Shown: positions 1 through 12,046, counted from the stretch's first letter. The stretch: 63,797 nt of DNA from Aeromonas veronii bv. veronii (GCF_000820225.1 NZ_CDDK01000020.1:1-63797); one strand, 5' to 3'. Program-made: numbers and translations. Notes: generated by a model from the sequence alone, not told the origin.

Positions 1-130
1 CAACTTCCTTGGCACACCCGCCAACCCCAATAAAATCAAGGGCCATGGGAATCCGGTGCCCGGTCAGGGCGATTTGTTGAGCCAGCGCAAAAAATCATTC
101 ATTACTGACATTTACGTCACTTTTTGACTG
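1..130. other. Left window edge, possible truncated gene
   Basis: The first 130 bases are open in two frames. On the minus strand about 29 codons run off the left edge and include an internal ATG near base 46 (reading IPMALDFIGVGGCAKEV). On the plus strand frame 2 is open to a TGA near base 127. Neither reading is recognisable, so the strand cannot be decided from this window. Confidence 0.2.
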
Positions 131-203
131 GTGTGGCCAGATTCGATTGGCTTATCATAGCCATCCGGTGCCTATTCATCAGTGATGGACCGAAGCCCTC
201 GCT

Positions 204-249
204 GGTTAATTGAGCATTTTGGAAGCTGTAATCCACGGGCGGTAGCGTG
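204..249 (+). repeat. Island-edge motif, copy A
   Basis: This is one of three copies of a motif of the form GGTTAA-N(4-5)-AGC-N(6-8)-GCTGkAA-N(5-6)-GGGCGGTAGC. The other copies lie at 23794-23840 and 49974-50020. Copy A is one base shorter in the spacer. Base composition turns sharply AT-rich immediately to the right, before the ATPase gene, as it does next to the other copies. Confidence 0.6.
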
Positions 250-432
250 AAATTTTTTAGATTACCTACAACTAAATATGTGCTTACCAAATTTGTGAAC
301 TAAAAATTAATTTTTAAAGATACAAAGATTCAATTCATGAAATATTATTTATGATGACCTTAGAGTACATTTCAAATTGCACTTTTGTACAATATTATTA
401 GTGCACTCGATATTTTTATAACAGGCCAACGT

Positions 433-1902
433 ATGCTAAAGTCAATAAAAATTGAAAATTTCAAATCAATAAAAGATAAGGCAGATATAAGACTTGCACC
501 GATAACCCTGATTTTTGGCCCAAACTCATCGGGGAAAACGTCTATATTACAAGCGCTTGGTGTTTTAAAACAAACCTATAGCGGAAAACCAAAAGGTAGT
601 AGAGGACTAGTAACTAGTGGGGAGATTTTTGATTTAGGTGGATATCGTTCAGTTATTCATGAACATGAAATTTTTAATAGTATTAGAATCTCAATATGTT
701 ACGACGGTCTAAATGTAAACAAAAGACAAAATGAATTTGTTAGCCTAAAAGAATACAGAGAGTTATCTTTTCAATACCAGTGGTATGATGAAAGCTTCAA
801 CTATAATGAATATGATTCAATATTAAATGAATTACGAATGCGGTTTATCGAAAAAACCTCAAAAGAAACTACATTTGATATTAGATTAGAAAGATCTGAC
901 CATTTCATTAGCGATAATGAAGAATTTATATTCAATAATACCAATGACTTCTTTTTACTATCTGATAAAGAAAGTGAAGCTTCATTATTAGATTTGCTAT
1001 TCCGAAGATACAACAAGGAATCAGAACTTTTCGATCACCATGTAACAGAAAAATTTATAAAATCGATATATTTTAAAACGTCAAGCGGCGATGATTTTCC
1101 ATTTGTTTTATCCACACCCACATCAACTCTCGACTCCAACTTTAATTTTTTCGATTCTTATTTAAAGTCATTTAGTCGTTTAAGAGGATTTTTCTACAAC
1201 ATTCATTCAGAATTTATTGAGCTAATGAGTTCAATATCTTATCTTGGCCCACTTCGCTCAGCTCCAGAACGATTTTATAGTAAAAACCAATATAGCTTAA
1301 ATACAGTAGGTGTTTCAGGAAAGGATACCCCTCAAATAATATACAAAGAAAAGGATGTTATAATCCCTGAATTAAACTCATGCTTCCAAAAATTCAATAT
1401 TCCATATGAGATAGATGTCGAAAATGTTGGAACTTCTCTAACAGGAGAACTAATTTCAATATCTCTACGAGACACTAGAACAGATGTTATTGTAACTCCA
1501 TCTGATGTTGGTTTTGGTATAGGTCAATTACTCCCTATTTTAGTTGAGGGAATAGTAAGGAAAAATAGTATTATTTGTGTTGAACAGCCAGAGATCCATC
1601 TACATCCTAAACTACAAGCTGAACTAGCAGATTATTTTATTTCGACAACCGAAACTCATGATTTTGGAAAGAACAATAATCAATGGATAATTGAAACTCA
1701 CAGCGAAGCTCTACTGCTACGGTTACTAAAAAGAATTAGAACTGGGACTATAACTCCAGAAATGCTTTCAGTTATATATGTGCAACCAACAAATTTTGGA
1801 GCAGACATATTTGAATTAGAAATAGATGAGTCGGGAGAACTCATTGATGAATGGCCAGATGGATTTTCTGAACTGACGTTCAAGGAGATCTTTAATGACT
1901 AG
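433..1902 (+). CDS. AAA family ATPase with DUF3696 domain
   Basis: A 489-residue ATPase of the RecF/SMC-like AAA type. Visible motifs are Walker A GPNSSGKTS at 29-37, an LGPLRSAPER segment at 271-280, a signature-like SDVGFGIGQLLP around 357-368, Walker B with ICVEQPEIHLHP at 381-392, and ETHSEALLLR at 421-430. The C-terminal 446-480 (ending in LIDEWPDGF) matches the DUF3696 pattern. The ATG at 433 is preferred over a TTG at 385 because the conserved LKSIKIENFKS starts there. The gene is strongly AT-rich against a GC-rich core, indicating transfer. It overlaps the next gene by 8 bases, so the two are probably co-translated. Proteins of this type often act as sensor or motor subunits in phage defence; that role is an inference. 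Confidence 0.85.
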   Translation: MLKSIKIENFKSIKDKADIRLAPITLIFGPNSSGKTSILQALGVLKQTYSGKPKGSRGLVTSGEIFDLGGYRSVIHEHEIFNSIRISICYDGLNVNKRQNEFVSLKEYRELSFQYQWYDESFNYNEYDSILNELRMRFIEKTSKETTFDIRLERSDHFISDNEEFIFNNTNDFFLLSDKESEASLLDLLFRRYNKESELFDHHVTEKFIKSIYFKTSSGDDFPFVLSTPTSTLDSNFNFFDSYLKSFSRLRGFFYNIHSEFIELMSSISYLGPLRSAPERFYSKNQYSLNTVGVSGKDTPQIIYKEKDVIIPELNSCFQKFNIPYEIDVENVGTSLTGELISISLRDTRTDVIVTPSDVGFGIGQLLPILVEGIVRKNSIICVEQPEIHLHPKLQAELADYFISTTETHDFGKNNNQWIIETHSEALLLRLLKRIRTGTITPEMLSVIYVQPTNFGADIFELEIDESGELIDEWPDGFSELTFKEIFND

Positions 1903-2899
1903 TGCAGTTCAGATTTTTGGCATTAATACGAACAGCTTAAATGTAAATCCTGAACATCATGCATTAATATCAGTGCATAAGAAGGCTATAAAATTAATTC
2001 TAAAACAAGGCGTTTTAATTTTTAATCGTAGTGATGATTATGCACTAACTATACAAGAAAAGATTAATAAATTACCCCCAAAAATAAATCAAAAATGGAC
2101 TTTCGCGATATCGAATGCCAGAAGAATAGAGACTGATTGTAATGTCATTAAAAAAACCTCAATATTTGAAGATACAGACGAAATGCAGGAGCTTGATGAT
2201 CGTTGCAACTATTTAATGATAGATGATGAAAACTTATCATTGCTAAATATTAAAGACGCATCATTTACAACAAATAAAAGAAACAGTATCACCAGTTTTG
2301 ATCGACTGTTTAATATTGAATCAATCGAAGATTCCCTTCATATTGCTAATGCATCTATTTCAATAGGTGAATGTAGAGACGCGATCTGGAATACACGCTT
2401 CAAACATATAATACCCCTATCAAAGAGTATTATTATAACTGACCGATACATAATTAAAAACACAGTGGAGCAGTGGCAAAAAAACATTGCAACAAACAAG
2501 AGAGAGCTATATTACATATTTAGTAGAATTTCATCTGAAAATACTACTACATCCATCACCATTTATTCATCCATATCAACACTAGACATAAATTTTGCAT
2601 TAGATGACATAACAAACGCTTTAAATGAAATTATAACGACAGGTAGATTTTCCTTCAGAAGGATAACAATAATAATTTCACCTGACTCGTGTTTTGCAAC
2701 AAATTCACATGATAGATACATTAGATTTGATAAATTCCACGCATTTTATTTTGGTGCAGGTCTATCAGTATTTAGAAATTCACGAGCAAGCGTAAACTCC
2801 ACGTTTTCTATCACCTCGCTTGCCGAGTGTGATTTTTTATCCATAGAAGATACGTTAAAGCAAAATCAAGCCATAAGACGCATCTCTCTAACATATTAA
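1895..2899 (+). CDS. Partner of DUF3696 ATPase; possible MIT_C/PLD-like domain
   Basis: A 334-residue AT-rich protein overlapping the ATPase gene. The N-terminal half is not recognised. Residues about 172-292 show a strand followed by ITDRYIIKN (182-189), a helical stretch, then SHDRYIRFD (271-279) and FGAGLSVF (286-293). That spacing resembles the DPY...HDR-IRxD...GRGLDIF pattern of MIT_C, a phospholipase-D-like fold known from MITD1 and from bacterial conflict-associated proteins. The assignment is by eye only. If right, it could be the binding or effector half of an ATPase-effector pair. No PLD HxK catalytic motif is visible. A strong terminator follows. Confidence 0.7.
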   Translation: MTSAVQIFGINTNSLNVNPEHHALISVHKKAIKLILKQGVLIFNRSDDYALTIQEKINKLPPKINQKWTFAISNARRIETDCNVIKKTSIFEDTDEMQELDDRCNYLMIDDENLSLLNIKDASFTTNKRNSITSFDRLFNIESIEDSLHIANASISIGECRDAIWNTRFKHIIPLSKSIIITDRYIIKNTVEQWQKNIATNKRELYYIFSRISSENTTTSITIYSSISTLDINFALDDITNALNEIITTGRFSFRRITIIISPDSCFATNSHDRYIRFDKFHAFYFGAGLSVFRNSRASVNSTFSITSLAECDFLSIEDTLKQNQAIRRISLTY

Positions 2900-2908
2900 A
2901 TTTCCCCT

Positions 2909-2936
2909 ATCCCCCTTCTGGGGGATTTTTATTTTT
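2909..2936 (+). terminator. Terminator of the ATPase two-gene unit
   Basis: CCCCC-TTCT-GGGGG stem followed by ATTTTTATTTTT. The right arm and T-tract (GGGGGATTTTTATTT) are repeated in the thrC terminator about 280 bases downstream. Confidence 0.8.
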
Positions 2937-3191
2937 ACGAGGATATAACTACCGTTCACCTTTACTAAATAAATCATTATCTATACGCTTGGAGTTTTGA
3001 ACGCTGAAAAGATTAACAGCTAGCAAGAGAATAAAATTCACTCGCTGCACTCATGTTACTGATACCAGCTGGCAGATTAACACCTTCCACACACAACACT
3101 CCCTTTACGTCACTACTCCAGCAATAAAGTCGGAAACGAGATCGACCAGCAACCGCTCCAATTTCAGCCGCCACTTTCCAATCCAGAAAAT
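2937..3191. other. Intergenic stretch between island A and thrC
   Basis: No gene is seen. A segment at 3149-3173 (GCAACCGCTCC...CAGCCGCC) is weakly similar to the reverse complement of the island-edge motif and could be a degenerate inverted copy at the right border. The similarity is too weak to be sure. Confidence 0.35.
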
Positions 3192-3221
3192 AAAAATCCC
3201 CCGTTACCGGGGGATTTTTAT
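3192..3221 (-). terminator. thr operon terminator
   Basis: AAAATCCCCCG-TTAC-CGGGGGATTTT inverted repeat just past the thrC stop. On the minus strand it ends in a T-run. Confidence 0.85.
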
Positions 3222-3248
3222 TTCTATCGATTATCTCAGCTCAGCGGC

Positions 3249-4523
3249 TTAACCCACCAAAAACGCCCTTAACCGGGCAAACTCCGCGGGCAAATTAACG
3301 GAGAGCAGCGGCAGCTCGGCGTGTTTGGCGAGCGGGCCGGGTAGCGGTACATCGAGATTGAGGATCTCGTCCACCGACTCCTTGAACTTGGCGGGATGGG
3401 CGGTGCAGAGGAACACCCCCACTTCATCTTCGGCCAGCTGTTCACCCAGCAGATCCCAGGCAATGGCGCCGTGGGGTTCGCAGAGGTAATCCAGCTGGTG
3501 CAGCCGTTTAAGGGCAGCGCGGGTCTGGGCGTCGTCACGCATGCCTGACCCCAGGGTCTCCAGCGCCCAGCCCTTGCGACGGCAAAGCTCTTCCACTCGC
3601 GGCCAGTTGTTGGGGCGACTGACATCCATGGCGTTCGACAGGGTGGCCACTGTCTGATGCGGCTCCCACTGACCGGTTTTCAGGTAGCGCGGCACGGTAT
3701 CGTTGGCGTTGGTGGCGGCGATAAAGCGCTTCACCGGCAGCCCCAGCGCCTTGGCGATCAGGCCTGCGGTGAGGTTGCCAAAGTTGCCGGACGGCACGCT
3801 GATGACCGCCTTGGCGCGATCGGCCTTGGGCAACTGGGCCACCGCTTCGAAGTAGTAGCAAACCTGCGCCAGCAGACGGCTGATATTGATGGAGTTGGCG
3901 GAGTTGAGGCCAATGGCCTTTTTCAGCGCTTCGTCGTCAAAGGCCTGTTTTACCAGCGCCTGACAAGCATCGAAGTCGCCGTCGATGGCGATGGTGCGGA
4001 TATTGCCGCCGAGGGTGCAGAAGAGCTTCTCCTGCAGCGGGCTTATCTTGCCTTTGGGATAGAGGATCACCACCTCGATCCCCTCCAGCCCGTAGAAGGC
4101 GTGGGCCACGGCGGCGCCGGTGTCGCCGGAGGTGGCGGTGAGGATAGTAATCTTGTCGTTGGTTCTAAACGCCGCGAGGCACTGGGCCATAAAGCGGCCG
4201 CCGAAATCCTTGAACGCCAGAGTCGGGCCGTGGAACAGCTCAAGGGCATAGGTGTTGTCCTTGAGCTTCACCAGCGGCGCCGGGAAGGTGAAGGCGGCGT
4301 TGACAAGCTCGCTCACTTTCGCTGCGGGCACTTCGTCCCCCAACAGGTGGCTCAGGATGCGGGCAGAGCGTTCGGCCAGCGGCAGATCGAGCAGGGCATC
4401 CACATCGGCGAGCGGTTCGAGTTGTTCGGGGAAGAAGAGCCCCTGTTCGCGACCCAAGCCCTGACGCACCGCCTGCGCGAAGCTCACCTGTTCGCTGTTG
4501 TCCTTGATGTTGTAGAGATTCAT
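3249..4523 (-). CDS. thrC: Threonine synthase
   Basis: A 424-residue PLP enzyme that converts O-phosphohomoserine to threonine, the last step of the pathway. The start [19 protein letters not shown] matches enterobacterial ThrC, and length agrees (428 residues in E. coli). The PLP-lysine region reads [17 protein letters not shown], and [15 protein letters not shown] follows as in the family. The ATG overlaps the thrB TGA (ATGA), so it is translationally coupled as the last gene of thrABC. A longer in-frame upstream extension exists but runs through thrB and is not used. Confidence 0.97.
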   Translation of the reverse strand: MNLYNIKDNSEQVSFAQAVRQGLGREQGLFFPEQLEPLADVDALLDLPLAERSARILSHLLGDEVPAAKVSELVNAAFTFPAPLVKLKDNTYALELFHGPTLAFKDFGGRFMAQCLAAFRTNDKITILTATSGDTGAAVAHAFYGLEGIEVVILYPKGKISPLQEKLFCTLGGNIRTIAIDGDFDACQALVKQAFDDEALKKAIGLNSANSINISRLLAQVCYYFEAVAQLPKADRAKAVISVPSGNFGNLTAGLIAKALGLPVKRFIAATNANDTVPRYLKTGQWEPHQTVATLSNAMDVSRPNNWPRVEELCRRKGWALETLGSGMRDDAQTRAALKRLHQLDYLCEPHGAIAWDLLGEQLAEDEVGVFLCTAHPAKFKESVDEILNLDVPLPGPLAKHAELPLLSVNLPAEFARLRAFLVG

Positions 4524-5515
4524 AGCTCGCTTCCTGTTACCCGTGCCCCGGCCATGTCCAGTTTGCAGACCCGGGCAAATCCATCTTCGTTCTGCACGAA
4601 ATGTGCTTCCATCCATTCCTTCATTCGCTCGGCCTGCGCCAGTTCCTTCATCACCACAAACACGGTGGGGCCGGAGCCGGAGATGCCGGTAGCCAGCGCC
4701 CCGTTCTGGGCCGCCTGCGCCCGCACCTCGGCAAAGCCTTCGATCAGCGCCGCGCGGTAGGGCTCGGCAATCACGTCTTTCAAAACGCTCGCCGCCAGCG
4801 GCTCCTGCCCGGTGTAGCTGGCGTGGACAAAGGCAGCCAGGCGACGGCCATAGGTGAGGCAATCCTGACGGCGATATTGGGCCGGCAAAATGGCGCGGGC
4901 CGCGGCGGTAGAGACCACGGTACCCGGATAGCAGACCACCCAGTACCACTGATCGAACACCGGAATACCCTGACTGATAACGCCGTGCTCTTCCAGCACC
5001 AGCTGCATGCCGCCCAGATAACAGGGGGCTACGTTGTCGTAGTGAACGGAGCCGGAGATCTTGCCTTCCATCTCCCCCATCAGCAGCAGCATGTCGTGCT
5101 CATCAAGCGGCGCGCCGTGAAAGGCGTTGAGCCCCTCCAGCGCCGCCACCACGCTGCAGGCGCTGGAACCCAGACCCGAACCGACGGGCAGGTTCTTCTC
5201 CAGCACCATTTCGAGCGGCTTGAGTTTCAGGCCCCGCTTCTCCAGCGCCTCGCCATAGGCGACCCAGCAGTCATGGAGGATATTCTTTTTCGGATCGTCC
5301 GGCAGCTTGTGGGCGTAGCGGCCCACAGAGGACAGCGCAAAAGGCACGTCAGCCGATTTTACCTGCACCCGATCGCCGAGCAGAGAGCCATCCACGGGGG
5401 CGAGCGCCGCCCCCAGTACATCGAATCCCACGCTCAGGTTGGCGCTGGAGGCAGGCGCGTAGGCGACTACGCTACCGCCGTCCGTCATATAAGAGGGGTA
5501 CATGTCTGAACTCAT
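4520..5515 (-). CDS. thrB: Homoserine kinase
   Basis: A 331-residue GHMP-family kinase that phosphorylates homoserine. [20 protein letters not shown] near the N-terminus and the ATP loop [18 protein letters not shown] are diagnostic, and [12 protein letters not shown] is the third GHMP motif. The ATG at 5515 lies 2 bases after the thrA stop behind AGGAG, so it is chosen. It gives about 14 more N-terminal residues than E. coli ThrB; an internal start at 5488 (MTDGGSVV) is possible. Confidence 0.96.
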   Translation of the reverse strand: MSSDMYPSYMTDGGSVVAYAPASSANLSVGFDVLGAALAPVDGSLLGDRVQVKSADVPFALSSVGRYAHKLPDDPKKNILHDCWVAYGEALEKRGLKLKPLEMVLEKNLPVGSGLGSSACSVVAALEGLNAFHGAPLDEHDMLLLMGEMEGKISGSVHYDNVAPCYLGGMQLVLEEHGVISQGIPVFDQWYWVVCYPGTVVSTAAARAILPAQYRRQDCLTYGRRLAAFVHASYTGQEPLAASVLKDVIAEPYRAALIEGFAEVRAQAAQNGALATGISGSGPTVFVVMKELAQAERMKEWMEAHFVQNEDGFARVCKLDMAGARVTGSEL

Positions 5516-5517
5516 GC

Positions 5518-7977
5518 TTATAGCTCCTGCTTCCAGTTCTGGGTGCGCAGCACGTCGGCAAAGACGCCCGCTGCAGTCACTTCGGTACCGGCGCCATAGC
5601 CACGCAGCACCAGCGGGATCGGCTGGTAGTAGGTGGAGAAGAAGGCGAGCGCGTTCTCCCCGTCTTTGACCTTGAACAGCGGCTCGTCGCCACCGACCGC
5701 CTTGATGGCCACCTTGCACTTGCCACCCTCGATGGAACCCACATAGCGCAGCACCTTGCCTTCACGCTGGGCCGCGGCGAACTGGTCGCGGAACCAGCCG
5801 TCGGCCTCCGGCAGGCGGGCCATAAAGGCTTCCACGTCGCCGCTGGCGTCAAATCCGGGCGGCAGCGCCTGTTCGACTTCGACATCGGAGAGCTCCAGCG
5901 CCATGCCGGCTTCGCGAGCCAGAATGAGCAGCTTGCGCGCCACATCCATGCCGTTGAGATCGTCGCGGGGATCCGGCTCGGTAAAGCCGTTGCTGCGAGC
6001 GATTTGGGTTGCCTCGGAGAACGCCATCCCTTCATCCAGCTTGCCGAAGATAAAGGAGAGGGAACCGGACAGAATCCCGTCGAAGGCACGCAGCTTGTCA
6101 CCGGCCTTGATGAGGTTTTGCAGGTTCTCGATAACCGGCAGACCGGCGCCGACGTTGGTCTCGTACAGGAACTTGCGGCGAGTCTGGCGGGCAGTGCGGC
6201 GCAGCGCCTTGTAGTAATCGAGCGAGCCGGTGTTGGCCTTCTTGTTCGGAGTCACCACATGGAAACCGGCGGCGAGGAAGTCGGCATACTGGACGGCCAC
6301 CGCCTCGGAGGAGGTGCAGTCAACGATCACCGGGTTGATGATATGGCTATCTTCCACCAGCTTTTTCACCCCTTCCAGCGAGAAGCTGTCGCGGGCTTCC
6401 GCCAGCTGTTCACGCCAGTTGGCGAGGTTCAGGCCATCCTTGTTAACCGCCATCTGGCGGCTGTTGGCGATGCCGACCACGCGAAGGCCAGTGCCCTGTT
6501 CGGCCAGTACCGGTTGCTGGCGGGCGATCTGATCCACCAGCGCGGCACCGACGCCGCCGACCCCGACCACAAACAGATCGATAAACTGCTGGCTGCCAAA
6601 GAAGTTCTGGTGGCACGCCTTGATGGCTTCCGCCACCTTGCGATCCCGCACCACCGCCGAAATGGAGCGCTCGCTGGAGCCCTGCGCAATGGCGACGATG
6701 TTGATGGAGGCTTGCGCCAGCGAGGTGAAGAAGCGGGCCGCCATCCCCTTGCTGGTGCGCATGCCGTCACCGATCAGGGAGATGATCGCCAGATCGCTGA
6801 TGATATCCAGCGGCTCCAGCAGCTGGTTTTTGAACTCCAGCTCGAACTCGCGCTCCAGCACCTTACGGGTCTTCTCACTGTCGTAGCTGTGGATACAGAA
6901 GCTGACGCTGTACTCGGAGGAGGATTGAGTAATCAGGACGATGCTGACCCCGGCGCGGGAGACGGCGGAGAAGATGCGACCGGCCATGCCGACCATCCCC
7001 TTCATGCCGGGGCCGGAGACGTTGAACATGCACATGCCGGAGAGATCCGAGATGGCCTTCACTTTCAGGTCATCGTCGCCGCTCTCGGGGCCGATCAGGG
7101 TGCCCGGCCCTTGCGGGTTGAAGCTGTTCTTGATGAGGCAGGGAATATGGAACTGGGCCACCGGCGCGATGGTTTTAGGGTGCAGCACCTTGGCGCCGAA
7201 GTAGGAGAGCTCCATCGCCTCCTTGTAGGAGAGGGTTTTCAGCAGATAGGCATCCGGCACCAGACGGGGGTCGCAGCTGTAGCAACCCTCGACGTCAGTC
7301 CAGATCTCGCAGCACTCGGCATCGACGCATGCGGCCAATACAGCGGCGGAGTAGTCGGAGCCGTTGCGACCCAGCAGCACGGTCTCGCCCTTGTCGCTGC
7401 CACCGGTAAAGCCCGGCATCAGGTAAAGACAGTCGCTACGCAGCCCCTTGGCGGCAAAGCGCAGGCGGGAGGCTTCGATATCGACATGGGCTTCCAGATA
7501 GCCGCCGTCGGTGACCAGCAGCTCTTCCGGCACGATCAGCTCCAGATCCAGACCGCGCACCCGCAGCAGCTCGTGCATAAAGGCGATGGAGAGGTTCTCG
7601 CCACGGCTCAGAATGCGCGCCTGCACGTTGTCCGGGCAGAGGCCCAGCAGACGGATGCCCTGCATCAGCCGCTCCACCTGATCCAGCTCGGCGGTGAGGC
7701 GGGCCAGCAGCGCCTTGTCATCGAGCGCCGGATAGGCCGCCTTCAACCCGGCCAGCAGGCGGGAGAAGATGCCATTGACTTCAAACAGGGTGGAACTGGC
7801 ATCCATGCCGCGACTGGTCTGCTCCACCAGCGCCACCAGATGATTGGTCACCTTGGCAGGTGCAGAGAGCACCAGGGCTACCTGAGATTGGCCGTGGGTG
7901 TTGACCGCGATATCGGCCACCCGTAAAAAACGTTCTGCATCGGCCAGTGAAGACCCGCCAAATTTCAACACTCTCAT
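5518..7977 (-). CDS. thrA: Bifunctional aspartokinase I / homoserine dehydrogenase I
   Basis: An 819-residue fusion (E. coli ThrA is 820). The aspartokinase part starts with [10 protein letters not shown] (residues 5-14), followed by ACT-type regulatory segments in the middle (for example [19 protein letters not shown]). The homoserine dehydrogenase begins near residue 465 with the NAD(P) loop [13 protein letters not shown] and has the PNKKAN motif. It catalyses the first and third steps of threonine synthesis and is expected to be Thr-inhibited. The start at 7977 has GGGAGAG upstream. Expression is controlled by the leader peptide and attenuator just upstream. Confidence 0.97.
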   Translation of the reverse strand: MRVLKFGGSSLADAERFLRVADIAVNTHGQSQVALVLSAPAKVTNHLVALVEQTSRGMDASSTLFEVNGIFSRLLAGLKAAYPALDDKALLARLTAELDQVERLMQGIRLLGLCPDNVQARILSRGENLSIAFMHELLRVRGLDLELIVPEELLVTDGGYLEAHVDIEASRLRFAAKGLRSDCLYLMPGFTGGSDKGETVLLGRNGSDYSAAVLAACVDAECCEIWTDVEGCYSCDPRLVPDAYLLKTLSYKEAMELSYFGAKVLHPKTIAPVAQFHIPCLIKNSFNPQGPGTLIGPESGDDDLKVKAISDLSGMCMFNVSGPGMKGMVGMAGRIFSAVSRAGVSIVLITQSSSEYSVSFCIHSYDSEKTRKVLEREFELEFKNQLLEPLDIISDLAIISLIGDGMRTSKGMAARFFTSLAQASINIVAIAQGSSERSISAVVRDRKVAEAIKACHQNFFGSQQFIDLFVVGVGGVGAALVDQIARQQPVLAEQGTGLRVVGIANSRQMAVNKDGLNLANWREQLAEARDSFSLEGVKKLVEDSHIINPVIVDCTSSEAVAVQYADFLAAGFHVVTPNKKANTGSLDYYKALRRTARQTRRKFLYETNVGAGLPVIENLQNLIKAGDKLRAFDGILSGSLSFIFGKLDEGMAFSEATQIARSNGFTEPDPRDDLNGMDVARKLLILAREAGMALELSDVEVEQALPPGFDASGDVEAFMARLPEADGWFRDQFAAAQREGKVLRYVGSIEGGKCKVAIKAVGGDEPLFKVKDGENALAFFSTYYQPIPLVLRGYGAGTEVTAAGVFADVLRTQNWKQEL

Positions 7978-8028
7978 CGCTTTCTCTCCCTGTAAATCTA
8001 TGAAATTCAATCTAAAAACCAATCCAAC

Positions 8029-8063
8029 AAAAAGGCCCGTACTGGGTGGGTACGGGCCTTTTC
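8029..8063 (-). terminator. thr attenuator
   Basis: On the minus strand AAAGGCCCGTA...TACGGGCCTTT with a T-run, between the thrL stop and thrA. It is placed as in the classical Thr/Ile attenuator, where termination is relieved when ribosomes stall in thrL. Confidence 0.9.
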
Positions 8064-8090
8064 TGATTTCTGTGCTTGTTCGTCAGCGCA

Positions 8091-8165
8091 TCAACCGGCC
8101 CCAGTGCCACCTGTGGTGGTACCGGTAATAATGGTGGTGGTGATGACGTTGGTGAATAACTGCAT
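8091..8165 (-). CDS. thrL: thr operon leader peptide
   Basis: A 24-codon ORF too short for routine calling. It starts MQLFTNVITTTIITG and continues with TTT and GGT before TGA. It holds nine Thr and three Ile codons, clustered between codons 5 and 21. The position, upstream of a rho-independent hairpin and thrA, matches thrL of enterobacteria (which also has Thr/Ile runs). It senses charged tRNA-Thr and tRNA-Ile through ribosome stalling; this function is by homology. Confidence 0.93.
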   Translation of the reverse strand: MQLFTNVITTTIITGTTTGGTGAG

Positions 8166-8240
8166 GACGAACACTCGTTGACGAAGCTGGCTTTTAGCAA
8201 TACCGCGGCGGGCGATGGGCTGTCAACTTAAACCTCTTCG

Positions 8241-8945
8241 CTACTCACGCCCAAATCGGCGCGCAAGGTCTTTGCAGAGCAGGTGGAGCATGTTCAAATC
8301 CCGCTGCGGCAGCATGGGAACCCGGTCCATCACCCATTGATGCAGTTTTTCATCCTGCGAAACTCCGAGCTCACCCAGCAATTCTGCTGTTTTGCTTTTC
8401 AGCACCCGAACCTGCCCGGCGTTATCAAAATTTTCTGCTACCGCAGCGCCGCCGTCGGCGTTCAGCTCATCCATCAGCTGACTCATCTCGTAGGCGTAGA
8501 GCATGATCGCCTGCCCCAGATTGAGAGACGGGTAGCTCACCTTGAGCGGCAGATAGCTGATGAGATCGACCTCGGCCAGCTGCTCGTTGGAGAGCCCCGA
8601 CTCCTCGCAGCCAAAGACGATGGCCACCTTGTTGAGTGAAGGCTTGCTGCGGATCTGCTCGCGGATCTCCCCCGGCGTGAGGTAGTGCTGGTAGCGACCG
8701 CGTTCACGGGCGGTGGTGGCGATCACCAGATCCATGTCCGCCAGCGCCTCGGGCAGGGTATCGAACGCTTCGGCCTGAGTCAGGATCTCCTGGGCGCCGT
8801 GGGCCACCCAGCTCGCCTCCTCCTCTTCGTGTACCCGGCTAGCCACCAGTCGCATGGCATCGAATCCCATGGTTTTCATGGCGCGGGCAGCCGCCCCCAC
8901 GTTCGCAGGTCGGGCAGGTGCCACCAGGACAAAATAGAGCTTCAT
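8241..8945 (-). CDS. lasT: TrmH/SPOUT RNA methyltransferase LasT-like
   Basis: A 234-residue SPOUT methyltransferase. LVAPARPANVGAAARAMKTMGF at the N-terminus and SYPSLNLGQAIMLYAYEM near 156-173 are the family hallmarks of the knotted SAM site. It resembles E. coli LasT/YjtD (228 residues), which also sits next to the thr operon, more than TrmJ. The RNA target is not known from sequence. The start has AGGA upstream. It runs toward thrL. Confidence 0.9.
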   Translation of the reverse strand: MKLYFVLVAPARPANVGAAARAMKTMGFDAMRLVASRVHEEEEASWVAHGAQEILTQAEAFDTLPEALADMDLVIATTARERGRYQHYLTPGEIREQIRSKPSLNKVAIVFGCEESGLSNEQLAEVDLISYLPLKVSYPSLNLGQAIMLYAYEMSQLMDELNADGGAAVAENFDNAGQVRVLKSKTAELLGELGVSQDEKLHQWVMDRVPMLPQRDLNMLHLLCKDLARRFGRE

Positions 8946-9094
8946 CGGGTTTCCTCACAGGCCGGACGGCCTCTCAAACAGACAGCAAACAGTCGCTAAA
9001 CCATCACCAAAACAGGGGCGCAATCTACCGTTTATCCCCGAAAATTGCCACTTGAACAGACGTTTGAATGTTGCGATAGTGGCCTGACGTGTGA

Positions 9095-10879
<1,785 letters not shown>

Positions 10880-10910
10880 TCGCGCAGCGCCCGCGCACAT
10901 CGCAGCAACG

Positions 10911-10940
10911 AAAACGGGGTGGCCCAAGCCACCCCGTTTT
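10911..10940. terminator. Bidirectional terminator between aceK and tesB
   Basis: AAAACGGGGTGGC-CCAA-GCCACCCCGTTTT, a near-perfect stem between converging genes. Confidence 0.85.
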
Positions 10941-10957
10941 GCTATCCGCTTTGCGCC

Positions 10958-11824
10958 TTAACTGCCGCGACGGCGGATCACCCCTTCTTGCATGGTGCTC
11001 GCCACCAGCATGCCGTCACGGGTAAAGAACTGACCGCGCACCAGACCGCGACCGCTGCTGGCGCTCGGGCTGTCTACCACGTAGAGCAGCCAGTCGTCGA
11101 AGCGGAAATCCCGGTGGAACCACATGGAGTGATCGATGGTGGCCACCTGCATATCCGGCTCCCAGTACGACACCCCGTGCGGCTGCAGCGAGGTGAGCAG
11201 GAAGTTGAAGTCGGAGGCGTAGGCCAGCAGGTATTTGTGCACCCGCAGATCGTCCGGCATCTGACCGTTGGCCTTGAACCAGACGTGGCGCACCGGATCC
11301 TGCACCGTCGGCCGAATAGGGTCGACCAGAGTCACCGGACGCATCTCGATGGGCTGCTCGCAGAGGATCTTGTCCCGCAAGGAGGCCGGGATCAGGTTCT
11401 CGTAGGGGCGCACCAGCTCCAGCTCGCTCTTGAGCTCCTCCGGCGGGGTGATGCCGGTGGGCATCTGTACCTGATGCTCGAAACCGTCGGCCGGCACCTG
11501 AAACGAGGCGTTGAGATAGAAGATGGGCTTGCCGCCCTGAATCGCCTTGACCCGGCGGGTGGAGACGGTCTGGCCATCGCGAATATTCTCAACGTCATAG
11601 ACGATGGGACGGGTCACATCCCCCGGACGCAGGAAGTAGGAGTGAAAACTGTGAACCTGACGACCGGTCTCGACCGTCTGCTTGGCGGCTGACAAAGCCT
11701 GCCCCATTACCTGTCCGCCAAACACGGCCCGCAGACCGAGATCCTGGCTCTGGCCCCGAAACAGGCCCTCCTCGATTTTTTCCAGCGCCAGCAACGCCAG
11801 CAGCTCATCAAGTACCTTGCTCAT
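10958..11824 (-). CDS. tesB: Acyl-CoA thioesterase II
   Basis: 288 residues, matching TesB length (286 in E. coli). Double hot-dog protein hydrolysing medium and long acyl-Co[32 protein letters not shown] near the N-terminus and [31 protein letters not shown] at the C-terminus are characteristic. It is transcribed alone on the minus strand. Confidence 0.95.
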   Translation of the reverse strand: MSKVLDELLALLALEKIEEGLFRGQSQDLGLRAVFGGQVMGQALSAAKQTVETGRQVHSFHSYFLRPGDVTRPIVYDVENIRDGQTVSTRRVKAIQGGKPIFYLNASFQVPADGFEHQVQMPTGITPPEELKSELELVRPYENLIPASLRDKILCEQPIEMRPVTLVDPIRPTVQDPVRHVWFKANGQMPDDLRVHKYLLAYASDFNFLLTSLQPHGVSYWEPDMQVATIDHSMWFHRDFRFDDWLLYVVDSPSASSGRGLVRGQFFTRDGMLVASTMQEGVIRRRGS

Positions 11825-11968
11825 CGTTCACTCCTCTGTCAGAGCCGCACAGGCTAACAAGCTCACCGGAGCAGAGCAACCGCAGCGGCGAGTCTGCGGG
11901 CAAACAGACGACAGAAATTCCCCTCAATTTCTCCCCCCCCCCCTTTTACCAGCCAGGGGGGTTGATAC

Positions 11969-12001
11969 AAAAAGGCCCGCACCAGTTGGTGCGGGCTTTT
12001 T
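11969..12001 (-). terminator. rluB terminator
   Basis: GCCCGCACCA...TGGTGCGGGC stem flanked by A and T runs. An 11-base C homopolymer (11933-11943) lies between this and tesB. Confidence 0.85.
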
Positions 12002-12046
12002 GGCAAGTTTGCACGTCTATCAGTGTGCGTCACTGGCAAACGGCGC

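Noticed and set aside
204..249. Integron attC interpretation of the island motifs
   Set aside because: No paired inverse-core and core sites (RYYYAAC...GTTRRRY) bracketing a palindrome, and no integrase nearby.
3149..3173. Inverted copy of island motif at right border
   Set aside because: Only partial similarity (about two thirds of positions) to the reverse complement; not called as a repeat.
3657..4760. 367-codon plus-strand ORF opposite thrC and thrB
   Set aside because: Antisense shadow of conserved thrC/thrB in GC-rich DNA; composition and lack of homology-like motifs fit a codon-bias artefact.
6004..7926. 640-codon ORF opposite thrA
   Set aside because: Antisense to a clear ThrA; rich in H, Q, G and A as usual for shadow frames.
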